Below are positions 1-9,209 of a DNA stretch of 64,000 nucleotides, one piece after another. The first letter of the stretch is position 1. Each line of letters begins with the position of its first letter. Below the pieces are notes generated by a model. It ran no database searches. It saw only the letters and a program-made list of their open reading frames with translations, and was not told the DNA's origin. The position numbers were made by a program, and so were the translations under genes. This stretch comes from Deltaproteobacteria bacterium (GTDB lineage: Bacteria > Myxococcota_A > Polyangia > Haliangiales > JADYYK01), in the NCBI GenBank assembly GCA_020853705.1, contig JADYYK010000019.1:1-64000 (forward strand). The letters run 5' to 3'.

Positions 1-1182
1 CTGATCGGCGGCGCGACCACCAGCCGGCAGCACACCGCGGTCAAGGTGGCGCCGGCGTACCCGGGCACCACGGTGCACGTGCTGGATGCCTCGCGCGCGG
101 TGGGCGCGGTGGCGGGCCTCATCGATCCGGTGCGGCGCGCCGAGACCGACGTCAAGAACCGCGAGGAGCAGGCGCGGCTGCGCGAGCTGCACGCGCACAA
201 GCTGAAGAAGCCGATGCTGCCGCTGGAGATCGCGCGCGCCCACCGGGCGCGGCTGGAGTTCACGGCCGACAGCTGCGTGCGGCCGCAGTTCATCGGGCGG
301 CGCGAGTGGACCGGGATCGCGCTGGCCGAGGTCGTCCCGTACCTCGACTGGACCTTCTTCTTCACGGCGTGGGAGCTGCGCGGCAAGTTCCCGGCGATCC
401 TGGAGCACCCCGAGCAGGGCGCGGCGGCGCGCGAGCTGTATGCGGCGGGGCGCGCGCTGCTCGACAAGCTGGTCAGCGGCGGACGGCTGCGGGCCAGCGC
501 GGTGTATGGCTTCTGGCCGGCGGCGGCGGACGGCGACGACATCGTGCTGTTCGAGGACGAGGCGCGGGTGGCGGAGCGCCTGCGCTTCCACTTCCTGCGC
601 CAGCAGGCGGTCAAACCGGATGACAAGCCGCACCTCGGCCTCAGCGACTTCGTGGCGCCGCGCGGCGGGGTGCCCGACTACGTGGGCGCCTTCGCGGTCA
701 CCGCGGGGCTCGGGCTGGACGCCGTGGTCGCCGAGTTCGAGCGCGACCATGACGACTACCAGGCCATCCTGGCCAAGGCGCTGGCCGACCGGCTGGCCGA
801 GGCGCTGGCGGAGCTCCTGCACCAGCGCGCGCGGCGCGAGTGGTATGCGCCAGGGGAGGCGCTCGATCACGAGGCGCTGGTGGACGAGAGGTTCCGCGGC
901 ATCCGGCCGGCGTTCGGCTATCCGGCCTGCCCGGACCACAGCGAGAAGCCGGCGCTGTTCGACCTGCTGGGCGCGCGCGCCATCGGCATGGAGCTGTCGG
1001 AGTCGTTCGCCATGCTGCCGGCGGCCAGCGTGAGCGGGCTGTACCTCGGCCACCCCGAGGCGCGCTACTTCATGCTGGGGCGCATCGATCGCGACCAGGT
1101 CGCCGACTATGCGGGGCGCCGCGGCATCACCGTGGCCGAGGCCGAGAAGGCGCTGCGCCAGAGCCTGTCGTACGAGCCGTAG
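1..1182 (+). CDS. metH: Methionine synthase, cobalamin-dependent (MetH), C-terminal part
   Basis: Open at the window start, so only the last ~393 residues are visible. MetH methylates homocysteine with methyl-cobalamin in the cytoplasm. The visible part opens with the end of the B12-binding domain (LIGGATTSRQHTAVKVAP). A linker and the whole AdoMet-dependent reactivation domain follow. Diagnostic motifs are the RxxxGYPACPDHSEK stretch near 905-950, which binds AdoMet, and the closing YFMLGRIDRDQVADYA. The reading frame is intact to the TAG at 1180-1182. The next gene starts 104 bp downstream on the same strand but has no obvious functional link. Identity is clear from domain order and motifs; the N-terminal homocysteine and folate domains lie outside the window. 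Confidence 0.95.
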   Translation: MIGGATTSRQHTAVKVAPAYPGTTVHVLDASRAVGAVAGLIDPVRRAETDVKNREEQARLRELHAHKLKKPMLPLEIARAHRARLEFTADSCVRPQFIGRREWTGIALAEVVPYLDWTFFFTAWELRGKFPAILEHPEQGAAARELYAAGRALLDKLVSGGRLRASAVYGFWPAAADGDDIVLFEDEARVAERLRFHFLRQQAVKPDDKPHLGLSDFVAPRGGVPDYVGAFAVTAGLGLDAVVAEFERDHDDYQAILAKALADRLAEALAELLHQRARREWYAPGEALDHEALVDERFRGIRPAFGYPACPDHSEKPALFDLLGARAIGMELSESFAMLPAASVSGLYLGHPEARYFMLGRIDRDQVADYAGRRGITVAEAEKALRQSLSYEP

Positions 1183-1286
1183 CGCGCGCCGCGAGAGCCC
1201 GCGGCCGCGTACGCGGGGGGCGCGCAGATCTTCCCGACTGCGCGTGCGTTGCACACCGAGGGCGCGCGGCGCGCTCGGAGGTCGCG

Positions 1287-4200
1287 ATGGCCTGGGCCAG
1301 AGCTTTGCGAACACCCGGTGCGGGCCGGGTGGGTGGGCTGTGCTTTGCCTTGCTGGTGGCTGGCGGTGTCGCGCGGGCGGCGCCGACCGTGAAGCCGGCG
1401 GCCCCCGGGGTCAGCGCGGACGATGTGCTGGCCGAGGAGGCCGCGCGTCAGGATGTCCGCGAGGCCCAGGTCGCCAAGTACCGCGCGCTGCTGGCGGCCA
1501 CGCCGGACGACAGCCCCGGCAAGGCGGAGCTGTGGTACCAGCTGGGCGATCTGCTGGCGCGGCGGGCGCAGTTTCACCGGCTGCGCGGGGGCGACGCGCC
1601 GGTGGCCGAGCGCGCGGGCCATGTGGCGGCGGCCAAGCGCTGGCTCGACGAGGCGGTGGCGGCCTATGCCGAGGTGATCACGCGACCGGCGTGGAAGAGT
1701 TTCGCGCAGCGCGACGCGGTGCTGTTCGCGCTCGGCCACATGCTGGGCAAGGCCGGGCGCGCGGCGGGGGCGCTCGAGGTCTTCAAGATGTTGGTGCAGG
1801 ACCATCCGGGCTCGCGCTATGTGCCGGATGCCTATCTGGCCTTCGCGGACGCGGCCTTCCTGGACGGGCAGCTCGATGACGCGCTGACCGGGTATGACCG
1901 GGTCATCAAGCTGGGCAAGGCCCGCGTGGTGGTCTATGCGCGCTACAAGCGGGCCTGGACGCTGTACAACCTGAGCCGCCAGGAGGCCGCGCTGGGCGGG
2001 CTGCTCGAGGTCGTGGCGGCGGCGGCCAGCGACCCCAAGCTCGGGCTGCTGGAGCGCACCGCGCGGCGCGACGTGGTGCGGGTGTATGCCGAGCTGGGGC
2101 GAGCCGACCGGGCCCTGGCGCTGTTCAGGCGCGCCAGCCCGGGGCGCGAGGCGGCGGCGCGCGCGATGCTGGCCGACCTGCCGGCGCTGTATGTCGAGCG
2201 CGGGCGCTTCGCCGAGGCCATCGGGACCTGGCACCAGCTGATGAAGCTGGAGCCGGCCAGCGCGGCGCTGTGCGAGTGGCAGCTCGGCGTGCACCGGGCC
2301 CAGCTGGCGCTGCCCGGGGACGAGGCGCGCGTGCGCGAGCTGACGCGGCTGGTCGCGCTGGCGCGGGCGGTGCGCGCGGGCAAGCTGGCGCTGGGCAAGG
2401 CGGCGGGGCTGCAGTGCCGGCGCAGCGCGGCCGCGGAGGCCTCGGAGCTGGCGCGGCTGTGGCACACCGAGACGGTGGATGCGCAGCAGAACATCGTGCT
2501 GGCGGGGCGCATCGAGCTGGTCGAGCAGCTGTACCGGCTGTGGCTGGATGCCTTCGCGACCGACCGCGAGGTGGTCAAGGTCGCCGAGGTCGCCGAGCTG
2601 CGCGGCTATGCCGCCGATCTGGTGGCGCTGCGGGCCGAGAAGGAGAGGGATCCGGCGCAGCAGCAGGTGCGCTGGGCGGCGGCGGCGCGCATGTACGAGG
2701 AGGTCGCACGCGGGGGCGGCACGCCGGCGGTGATCGAGGAGGCGGCGTTCGGTGCCGTGGACGCCTGGGCGCGCGCGCTGGGCGGGCGGGCGCGGCCGCA
2801 GCTGGCGCAGGGTGCCCCGGCGGCAGCGCTGCCCGGCGACCTGGCGGCGCTGGTGCGAGCGTACGATCTGTATGTGAAGGTGGTGCCGCGCGCGGCGCAG
2901 CGCGAGGGCGAGCGGCTCGGGCTGGCCAAGGCCGAGGTGCTGTTCGACTACCACCACTTTGCCGAGGCGGCGCCGCTGTTCGAGGCGGTGGTGCGCGCGC
3001 GCAAGGCGCCGTTCGCGGTCGCGGCGGCGCGCGGCTGGGTCGACAGCCTGCTGGCGCTGGGGCGCATCGACGAGGTCGCGACGGCGGCACGCTGGATGCT
3101 GGGGGTGCGCGAGCTGACCGCGGACGCAGCGCTGGCGGATGATCTGCAGAGGACCGATGCCACCAGTGGGATCCGGCGCGCCGAGGCGGCGGCGCGGGCG
3201 GGTGAGGCGCTGCGCTGTGGTCTGCTGTATCGCGAGGTCGCGGAGCGCTATCCGGGGGACGCGCGGCTGCCCGACATCCTGGCCGGGGCGACGGCGTGCT
3301 TCGAGACCGGGGGCCGCCTGGGCGCCGCCATCAACCTCGGCGAGACCCTGGTGCGTGTGGCGCCGACCAGCGCGGCGGGGATCGAGGAGCTGCGCCGGGT
3401 CGGGGCGCGCTATGCTCGCGTGGGCTACTTCCAGTCGGCGGCGGAGTACTTCGAGCGCTTCGCGGCGGCCACCCGGGATGGCGCCGCGGCCAAGCGCGCG
3501 CTGGGTGATGCCGCCTTCTTCCGGCGCGGCATGGGGCAGGACGGCGCGGCGCTGGGCGACGGCGAGAGCTACGTGCGCAAGTTCGCGCGGGTCGCACCAG
3601 CCGAGGCGGCCGACGTCATGTGGGGGCTGCGCACGGTGCACCGGCGCCGTGGCCGGGCGGGTGACGCCGCGCTGGTCAAGCACCTGGAGCGCTACCTGGC
3701 CGAGCATGCCGCGGCGGGCGGGGCGGATCGACGCGTGGTCGCGCTGGTCGAGCTGGCTGACGCGCGCTGGCGCATGGCGTGCCCGGTGCCTGGGGTCGAC
3801 GGTGCCTGTGTCAGCGTGGTGCGCGGGCGCGCGACGGTGGCGGGTGGCGGGCGGGTGGCGCGGCGCCGGGAGGGCTGGTACGCGGGGCTGCGCTGCGGGG
3901 CGGCCGACACCCGGCCCAAGGTCACGCTGGTCGGACGCAAGGATGATGGCGAGGCGGCGGCGACCAAGGCGTGGACCGCGGCGCTGGCGCTGTGGGACGA
4001 CGGCAAGCTGGTGCTGGCGGGTGGCGGTGGCGCGGGGGGCGCGGGTGGCGGCGCGGGGGGCGCCGCAGGTATGGACGCGGTCGAGCGCGCGGGGCGCGAG
4101 GCGGCGCTGCGGGTGGCGGTGGCGCGGGCGCGCTTCGGGCTGGCCGAGCGCGCCTACGAGGCGACGCTGGCGGTGGAGTTCCCCGAGGGGCTCGACTTCC

Positions 4201-4694
4201 GGCCGCGCAAGGAGCGCGAGTCGCTGGCGCGCTTCCTGCTCTGGAAGGGCGAGCGCGAGGCCGCCATCGTGCGCGCGCTCGAGCTGTATCGCACGGTGCT
4301 GAAGGTGCCGGGCGCGGGCGAGTGGGCCATCGCCGCGACTGCGCGCGCGGGGCAGCTGTACCAGGGGCTGGCCGATGCGCTGATCACGGCCGAGGTGCCG
4401 CGGCCACCGCCCGACGTCACCGACGTACAGGGCTTCGTCGATGGCTACTGCGACAGGCTGGGCGAGCAGACGCCGCCGATCGACGCGCTCGCGCGGGGTG
4501 AGCTGGCAACGTGCCTGGAAGAAGCTGGAAGGCGCAGCACGTTTGGGAGCTGGTCCATGCTGTGTGAGGCGGAGCTGTCGCGGCTGGATCCCCGCGCATT
4601 TCCACCAGCTGTGGAGCTGCGCGTGGAACCCAGGTTCCAGACGACCACTTCTGCCTACACCGACGTGATCAAAACCATCTCAATCCGGCCCTGA
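1287..4694 (+). CDS. Large secreted TPR-repeat protein
   Basis: 1,135 residues from the ATG at 1287, which is preceded by GGAGG at 1277-1281; the open frame extends further upstream into metH but that part is a shadow. An N-terminal signal peptide (MAWARALRTPG... ending near ARAAP) indicates export. The body is almost entirely helical with repeated A-x-x-x-Y/F TPR-like units (for example YRALLAATPDDSPGKAELWY, then DAYLAFADAAFLDGQLDDAL). A Gly-rich insert lies near 4015-4070. Large secreted TPR proteins in myxobacteria often belong to envelope or motility complexes, but no partner genes are adjacent, so the function is unknown. It is followed after 6 bp by the extensin-like gene, so the two may be co-transcribed. 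Confidence 0.85.
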   Translation: MAWARALRTPGAGRVGGLCFALLVAGGVARAAPTVKPAAPGVSADDVLAEEAARQDVREAQVAKYRALLAATPDDSPGKAELWYQLGDLLARRAQFHRLRGGDAPVAERAGHVAAAKRWLDEAVAAYAEVITRPAWKSFAQRDAVLFALGHMLGKAGRAAGALEVFKMLVQDHPGSRYVPDAYLAFADAAFLDGQLDDALTGYDRVIKLGKARVVVYARYKRAWTLYNLSRQEAALGGLLEVVAAAASDPKLGLLERTARRDVVRVYAELGRADRALALFRRASPGREAAARAMLADLPALYVERGRFAEAIGTWHQLMKLEPASAALCEWQLGVHRAQLALPGDEARVRELTRLVALARAVRAGKLALGKAAGLQCRRSAAAEASELARLWHTETVDAQQNIVLAGRIELVEQLYRLWLDAFATDREVVKVAEVAELRGYAADLVALRAEKERDPAQQQVRWAAAARMYEEVARGGGTPAVIEEAAFGAVDAWARALGGRARPQLAQGAPAAALPGDLAALVRAYDLYVKVVPRAAQREGERLGLAKAEVLFDYHHFAEAAPLFEAVVRARKAPFAVAAARGWVDSLLALGRIDEVATAARWMLGVRELTADAALADDLQRTDATSGIRRAEAAARAGEALRCGLLYREVAERYPGDARLPDILAGATACFETGGRLGAAINLGETLVRVAPTSAAGIEELRRVGARYARVGYFQSAAEYFERFAAATRDGAAAKRALGDAAFFRRGMGQDGAALGDGESYVRKFARVAPAEAADVMWGLRTVHRRRGRAGDAALVKHLERYLAEHAAAGGADRRVVALVELADARWRMACPVPGVDGACVSVVRGRATVAGGGRVARRREGWYAGLRCGAADTRPKVTLVGRKDDGEAAATKAWTAALALWDDGKLVLAGGGGAGGAGGGAGGAAGMDAVERAGREAALRVAVARARFGLAERAYEATLAVEFPEGLDFRPRKERESLARFLLWKGEREAAIVRALELYRTVLKVPGAGEWAIAATARAGQLYQGLADALITAEVPRPPPDVTDVQGFVDGYCDRLGEQTPPIDALARGELATCLEEAGRRSTFGSWSMLCEAELSRLDPRAFPPAVELRVEPRFQTTTSAYTDVIKTISIRP

Positions 4695-4700
4695 TCGGTT

Positions 4701-5480
4701 ATGGTTGCTGCCATGTCGTTTGAGCTCAAAGTACTGTCCAGGTTGGGTCGGCTTCGCGGGCTGCTGGTGGCGGTCGTCGCGATGTTCGCTCTCGGCGCGG
4801 CGGGCGGAGAGGCGGCGGCCAAGGGGTCGGGCAAGGCGAGCAAGTCCTCCAAGAAGAAGGGGCGCAAGTGGGGCAAGCGCCCCAACATGCCGCCGGGCTG
4901 GGTGTGGCCGCCCTCGGACGAGATGATCGCCGAGGGTGATCGCTGCAAGGCGCACCTGACCGAGATGGGCGTCAAGTGGGAGGTCGGCCAGGCCGAACGA
5001 AAGATCGCCACCCCCATCGTGGTCCCCGACATGAAGTTCGGCGGCGTCGAGCTGGTGCCGCTGTGGCGCAAGCCGCCCTTCGTGATGGACTGCCACATGG
5101 CGGAGGCCTGGGCCGAGAAGGGTGGCCCCGCGCTGGCGGCGATCGGGGTCGAGAAGGTAGTGTTCTCGACCATCTACAAGTACCGCAACGTGGACGGCAT
5201 GAACGTGCTCAGCCGCCACGCGCTGGGGCTGGCGATGGACGTCTACCAGTTCATCACCAAGGACGGGAAGACCCACGTGGTGCTGGGCGACTACCGCCGC
5301 GGCGACACCGTGCTGCACGACATCGAGAACACCGCCAACGCGACCGGCGGCTACCGCATGCTGCTGACGCCGGGCAACGACCGCGGCCACTACGATCACT
5401 TCCACTTCGAGGCGCGCACCCCGGGTGAGCGCATCGAGACCCCGCCGACCCGCCAGCCCAAGCCCCGGAAGAACACCTAG
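4701..5480 (+). CDS. Extensin-like (peptidase M15-fold) secreted protein
   Basis: 259 residues. A hydrophobic signal segment (GLLVAVVAMFALGAAGG) is followed by a Lys/Ser-rich stretch and then an extensin-like C-terminal domain, a family related to zinc D,D-carboxypeptidases (M15 fold). Seen directly: MDCHMAEAW, a strand leading to STIYKYR, the zinc-ligand pair SRHALGLAMDV (H-x6-D) and the terminal HYDHFHFEAR (H-x2-H-x-H). A role in peptidoglycan trimming in the periplasm is inferred from the family; activity is unproven. An alternative ATG lies at 4713 and would give MSFELKVL; no strong Shine-Dalgarno separates the two. It ends 9 bp from the convergent DUF5924 gene. Confidence 0.8.
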   Translation: MVAAMSFELKVLSRLGRLRGLLVAVVAMFALGAAGGEAAAKGSGKASKSSKKKGRKWGKRPNMPPGWVWPPSDEMIAEGDRCKAHLTEMGVKWEVGQAERKIATPIVVPDMKFGGVELVPLWRKPPFVMDCHMAEAWAEKGGPALAAIGVEKVVFSTIYKYRNVDGMNVLSRHALGLAMDVYQFITKDGKTHVVLGDYRRGDTVLHDIENTANATGGYRMLLTPGNDRGHYDHFHFEARTPGERIETPPTRQPKPRKNT

Positions 5481-5489
5481 CGAGGTCGG

Positions 5490-6581
5490 TCACCGCGGCG
5501 GTGGCACGGGCTCCTTGGGCACGTGGTCGTCGCCCACGACGGTGAACGGGATGACGCCGACCAGCTGGCCGTCGGCGGTCTCGACGCTGCATGTCCAGCG
5601 GCCGGAGGGGTGCTGCGGCAGCTGATCGGGGGTCGAGCGCAAGAGGACCGTGGTCGGATCCTCGTCGGGGACCTCGTGGACCACGACGCGGGAGACCACG
5701 TCGCCGCGGTGGCGCCAGACGTGGACCAGGGCGTCGTTGACGCCGCCAGGCTCGCTGACCAGGGTGCCGCAGCGCAGGCCGTCGAGCTGGCTCTGGCGGA
5801 TGAACAGCTTCTTGCCGGGCAGGCCCTCGTAGGAGCTGCGCGTGCCGTGGCCGACGGCGCCCTCGACCAGGGCCAGCGGCGCGGGCGGGATGGCGGCGCG
5901 ACCGAGCCAGGCCGCCGTGGTGAGGAGCGCGGTCGCCAGCAGGGTCAGGCCGAGCCCCTTGGTCGAGAACACCTCGCGCACGTTGAAGGACAACAGCGCG
6001 ATGGCGGGGGCGGTGGCGCCGGCCGAGATCAGCAGCGCGTGCAGGTGGGGTAGGCCCAGCACCATGGGCAGCATCAGGTTGAGCACGCCGAACAGGCAGA
6101 TGCCGTACATCACCGAGGCCAGCCGGCGTCGACCCATGATGAAGTGATCGAAGACCACGTCGAGCGTGGACAGCACAGCGCACACCAGCAAGAGCGGCGG
6201 CAGCCAGAAGTTGCGTGACGACATCGACCAGGTCGCGCTGGCGGCGTACAGCGGGACCAGGAAGAAGAACATCTGCTGGTACAGGTTCTTGATGATGTAG
6301 TTGGTGACCACGCGCAGGCCGCGCTTGGCGACCCGCTCGTCGGGCGCGGTGTTGGCCGGCCCCACGATGAAGCGCAGCGCGATGAACAGGAGCAGCCACG
6401 AGATGGGCAGCACCATCAGCAGCTTGTCGGCGTAGGCCAGCCCCTTGCGCGCGAACAGCATGACGAAGACGCCGAAGCCGAGCGCGAAGAACGAGTGCAG
6501 CCACCAGGCGCGCTTGAGCCAGCCCTCGAGGCGACCGCGCGGGCGCTCGGGCTGGGCTTCGGCGGGGTCGGCGGCGGACAC
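5490..6581 (-). CDS. DUF5924/DUF2914 membrane protein
   Basis: 363 residues from a GTG at 6581 (GTG TCC GCC GCC). No in-frame ATG precedes the first membrane span, so GTG is preferred. About seven hydrophobic segments occupy the first two thirds (WWLHSFFALGFGVFVMLFA, LLMVLPISWLLLFIALRFIV, and others). The C-terminal ~100 residues form a soluble DUF2914-type domain (VWRHRGDVVSRVVVHEV... WTCSVETADGQLVGVIPFTV). It is the last gene of the minus-strand unit, 20 bp after the metallophosphoesterase. The function is unknown; DUF2914 resembles an extracytoplasmic beta-sandwich sensing or binding domain. Confidence 0.8.
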   Translation of the reverse strand: MSAADPAEAQPERPRGRLEGWLKRAWWLHSFFALGFGVFVMLFARKGLAYADKLLMVLPISWLLLFIALRFIVGPANTAPDERVAKRGLRVVTNYIIKNLYQQMFFFLVPLYAASATWSMSSRNFWLPPLLLVCAVLSTLDVVFDHFIMGRRRLASVMYGICLFGVLNLMLPMVLGLPHLHALLISAGATAPAIALLSFNVREVFSTKGLGLTLLATALLTTAAWLGRAAIPPAPLALVEGAVGHGTRSSYEGLPGKKLFIRQSQLDGLRCGTLVSEPGGVNDALVHVWRHRGDVVSRVVVHEVPDEDPTTVLLRSTPDQLPQHPSGRWTCSVETADGQLVGVIPFTVVGDDHVPKEPVPPPR

Positions 6582-6601
6582 GGTGCGGGCAGTGTAGAGG
6601 T

Positions 6602-7459
6602 TCAGGCCGGGCGGCGGAAGCGGGCGCGGAAGGCGCGCATGCGCGCGGACGGGCGCCGGCCGGCCAGGGCGGGCTGCTCGTCGTGGTGCTCGGGGAAGGC
6701 GCCGGCGGTCTGGCCCAGCTCGAAGATGGCGACCTCGCGCTTGCCGCGGTCGCCGGTGCGCCACGGGATGGCGGTGGCACCGACGCCGGCGCCGACATAG
6801 AGGGCGCCGGTCGCGGGCGTGGCATTCGAGCGCGAGCCATACAGGCCGTGCACATACTTGTGGCCGGCGAGCTTGCCGACCAGCAGCTCGCCGAGGCCCA
6901 GGCTGGTGATCTGCCCGGCGTGGGTGTGGCCGGCCAGCACCAGGGCGACGCCGTGCCGCCACAGACCGTCGGCCTCCTCGCCGATGTGCGACAGCCCGAG
7001 CGACGGCAGATCGCCGCGCAGGCCGCGCACGGCGCGCGCACGATCGGCCTGGCCAGTGAAGGCGTCGTCGAGGCCGACCACCTGCAGACGCTGGTGCTTG
7101 AGCGTGATGATGGTGTGCGCGTTGTCGAGCACCTCGGCGCCGCCACGACGCAGGGTGGCGCGCACGGCGTCGGCGCCGGCCCAGTGATCGTGGTTGCCGA
7201 GCGTGGCCACCACCGGGGCGTCGAAGCCGCGGATGACCTCCTCGAGGTCGTCGAGGTAGCGCAGGTTGTGGCCCACGAAGTCGCCGGTCAGGCACACCAG
7301 GTCGGGCTTTTCCGCGTTGGTCATGGCGACCGCGGCGCGCTGCACCTCCATCGGGGTGATGCGGCCGACGTGCTGGTCGGTCAGGTGCGCGATGCGCAGC
7401 GACAGGCCGCGGTGGGCCTCGGGGCCCGCGAAACGACGGAGGGCAATGTCATGGGGCAC
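6602..7459 (-). CDS. Calcineurin-like metallophosphoesterase (YaeI type)
   Basis: 285 residues from GTG at 7459. It contains the full calcineurin-like metal-binding set in order: LTDQHVG (D-x-H), LTGDFVGHN (GD), LGNHDHW (GNHD), and LAGHTHAGQ (GH-x-H). This belongs to the YaeI/UDP-diacylglucosamine-pyrophosphatase-like branch of phosphoesterases, which act on the cytoplasmic face of the membrane or on small phosphodiesters; the substrate here is unknown. The length is typical for the branch. The basic, Arg-rich C-terminus (RMRAFRARFRRPA) could associate with membranes. It sits 40 bp after the second arrestin-like gene and 20 bp before the DUF5924 gene, so it is probably part of the same transcript. 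Confidence 0.88.
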   Translation of the reverse strand: MPHDIALRRFAGPEAHRGLSLRIAHLTDQHVGRITPMEVQRAAVAMTNAEKPDLVCLTGDFVGHNLRYLDDLEEVIRGFDAPVVATLGNHDHWAGADAVRATLRRGGAEVLDNAHTIITLKHQRLQVVGLDDAFTGQADRARAVRGLRGDLPSLGLSHIGEEADGLWRHGVALVLAGHTHAGQITSLGLGELLVGKLAGHKYVHGLYGSRSNATPATGALYVGAGVGATAIPWRTGDRGKREVAIFELGQTAGAFPEHHDEQPALAGRRPSARMRAFRARFRRPA

Positions 7460-7499
7460 GTTCCGAGTGTAGCGGACGCCGGCGGGGACGCACGGCGGG

Positions 7500-9209
7500 C
7501 TAGCGGTAGGGCGAGGTGGTGAGGCGCAGATCGTGGGCCAAATTCGCGAGATCCTGGACGTGGCGGGCCAGGGTGGCGGCGTCCTCCTCGATCTGGCGGA
7601 GCTGCATCACGACCTCGTGGTGGTCAACCTGGATGGAGGCGTGTGGGGGCTTGCGCCGCAGATCGAGCGGGAAGCTGGTAGTGATGCTGGCACGCAGCCC
7701 GGCGGGCAGGCCCTCGTCCGGTGCGGCGGAGGCCAGGGGGACGATGACCACCTGGAGGTCGCGCAGCAGCGGGCGGATGGACAGGTCGCCGCGCTCGACC
7801 GGGGTCTCGAGGGCGTGGCCGAGGGCATACCAGGTCGGCAGGTGAAGGCCCGCGATGGCGGGCAGGGGCAGCTCGGCGCGCGCCAGCTCGAGGGCGCCGG
7901 CCAGGGCGATGAGCTCGCCGACGAAGGCGAGCAGTCGACCTTCGTGACGGCCCGAGTCGGCGAGCACCAGCCGGATGTGATCGTCGGCCAGCCAGCGCCG
8001 GGTGCGCGCGGGCAGGTCGCCGCGCAGGGCGGTGAGCAGCGCCTGGACTTGCGGTGAGACGTCTTCGTCGGATGGGCCATCGGGACTCACGCGCAGGCCG
8101 ATGCGCAGCGGCTGGAAGCGCAACTCTGCGACCAGGCTGCCGTGGACGCCGGGGGTGCGCTGCAAGGTGAGCGCGCACCCGTTCACGACGCCGGCCATGC
8201 GGGTGTCGGCGCTGCTCAAGCCAAACCCTTGCGCCACACGCTGCCAGGTGGCGGCCACCGCCTCGTCGCTGAGCACTGGCGAGGGCAGCGCAGCATGTGC
8301 GGGCCGGACCCGCGGGGCCTCGATGTGGATGGGGACGCGCAGGGTGGGTGTGGGGCCTGGCCCGGAGAGGGCGGCGAGGGCGCGTGGGCTGGCGCTCAGC
8401 AGGTGCGCCTCCAGCCACCACTGCAGCGCGCCGCTCTGGCCCAGGAACCCGGGGGCGAGATCGGGCGTCGTGAACCCGAAGTTTGCTGTGCCCGGGCTGA
8501 GCGCGACGCCGCGCCAGGGTAGCCCGTGCTCCTGCACGACCACGGCCCGGGTGTGCACCGTGGTCTCGCGGGCGAGGAGGACGAGGGCGACGGTCCCCGC
8601 GATGTTGCCCAGCGCCGGTGCGAGTTCGACCCGGCCCGTGATGGGCGCGCCCACCGTGAATACGCTGGAGTCGACCTCGAGGCTGAACAGTGGCTCGCCG
8701 TCCGGGGCGGGAAGCAGCGCGCGCAGGGGTGGGCCGGGGGCCGGCCCGGGCGGCGGCGCAGGGCCGATCGCGATGTGCCAGGCGCCCTCGAGGTCGCCGC
8801 CCCAGGACACGTCCAGGTGGGCGTGGATGGCGTAGCCGACCTCGAAGTGGCGGCCGCGGTAGGTCGGCGGGAGATCGACAGGGAGCTGGAAGTGGCACTC
8901 GTAGCTGGTGCGCCCGGCGGGCAGCTTGCCGGGCACGATGGTGCGCGGTGTCAGCTCGAGGACCATGCGCACGAAGGTCAGTGCGGGCAGGCCGTCGTCG
9001 CTGCTGAGCACCGCCGGGATGGCCGGTAGCGCGTGCTCGGCGCGCTGGCCGTCCTTGTGGATGCGCTCGTGGCCGCGCAGCACGACGTCGAGGCCCTCGC
9101 CGACGATGGCGCGATCGCTGTCGACGATGAGGGTGGCGCGCAGGAACTCGCCGGGGCGCCCAGGGTGGGCGCGCATCGACAGGCGCGGTCCGTGGTCGCG
9201 CGCGGCCAT
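7500..9209 (-). CDS. Arrestin-like domain protein B
   Basis: 569 residues from ATG at 9209; the start overlaps the TGA of the preceding paralogue (TGATG), which sets the start and implies translational coupling. The N-terminal ~170 residues resemble an arrestin/Spo0M-type beta-sandwich (FLRATLIVDSDRAIVGEGL, then VVLRGHERIH). A second sandwich follows (SLEVDSSVFTVGAPITG). The C-terminal half is shared with the neighbouring gene (WQRVAQGFGLSSADTRMAG, IRLVLADSGRHEGRLL) and ends in SPYR in both. No enzyme motif was seen. Bacterial arrestin-like proteins are mostly uncharacterised scaffolds. The link to a dipeptidase upstream is contextual only. Confidence 0.75.
   Translation of the reverse strand: MAARDHGPRLSMRAHPGRPGEFLRATLIVDSDRAIVGEGLDVVLRGHERIHKDGQRAEHALPAIPAVLSSDDGLPALTFVRMVLELTPRTIVPGKLPAGRTSYECHFQLPVDLPPTYRGRHFEVGYAIHAHLDVSWGGDLEGAWHIAIGPAPPPGPAPGPPLRALLPAPDGEPLFSLEVDSSVFTVGAPITGRVELAPALGNIAGTVALVLLARETTVHTRAVVVQEHGLPWRGVALSPGTANFGFTTPDLAPGFLGQSGALQWWLEAHLLSASPRALAALSGPGPTPTLRVPIHIEAPRVRPAHAALPSPVLSDEAVAATWQRVAQGFGLSSADTRMAGVVNGCALTLQRTPGVHGSLVAELRFQPLRIGLRVSPDGPSDEDVSPQVQALLTALRGDLPARTRRWLADDHIRLVLADSGRHEGRLLAFVGELIALAGALELARAELPLPAIAGLHLPTWYALGHALETPVERGDLSIRPLLRDLQVVIVPLASAAPDEGLPAGLRASITTSFPLDLRRKPPHASIQVDHHEVVMQLRQIEEDAATLARHVQDLANLAHDLRLTTSPYR

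Noticed and set aside
1183..1286. Terminator after metH
   Set aside because: A GC-rich imperfect hairpin (CCCGCG...CGCGGG) exists, but arms this short are expected by chance at this base composition and there is no T-tract.
1107..3707. Minus-strand 866-residue frame
   Set aside because: Antisense shadow of the TPR gene; Arg/His/Pro-rich with no recognisable domains.
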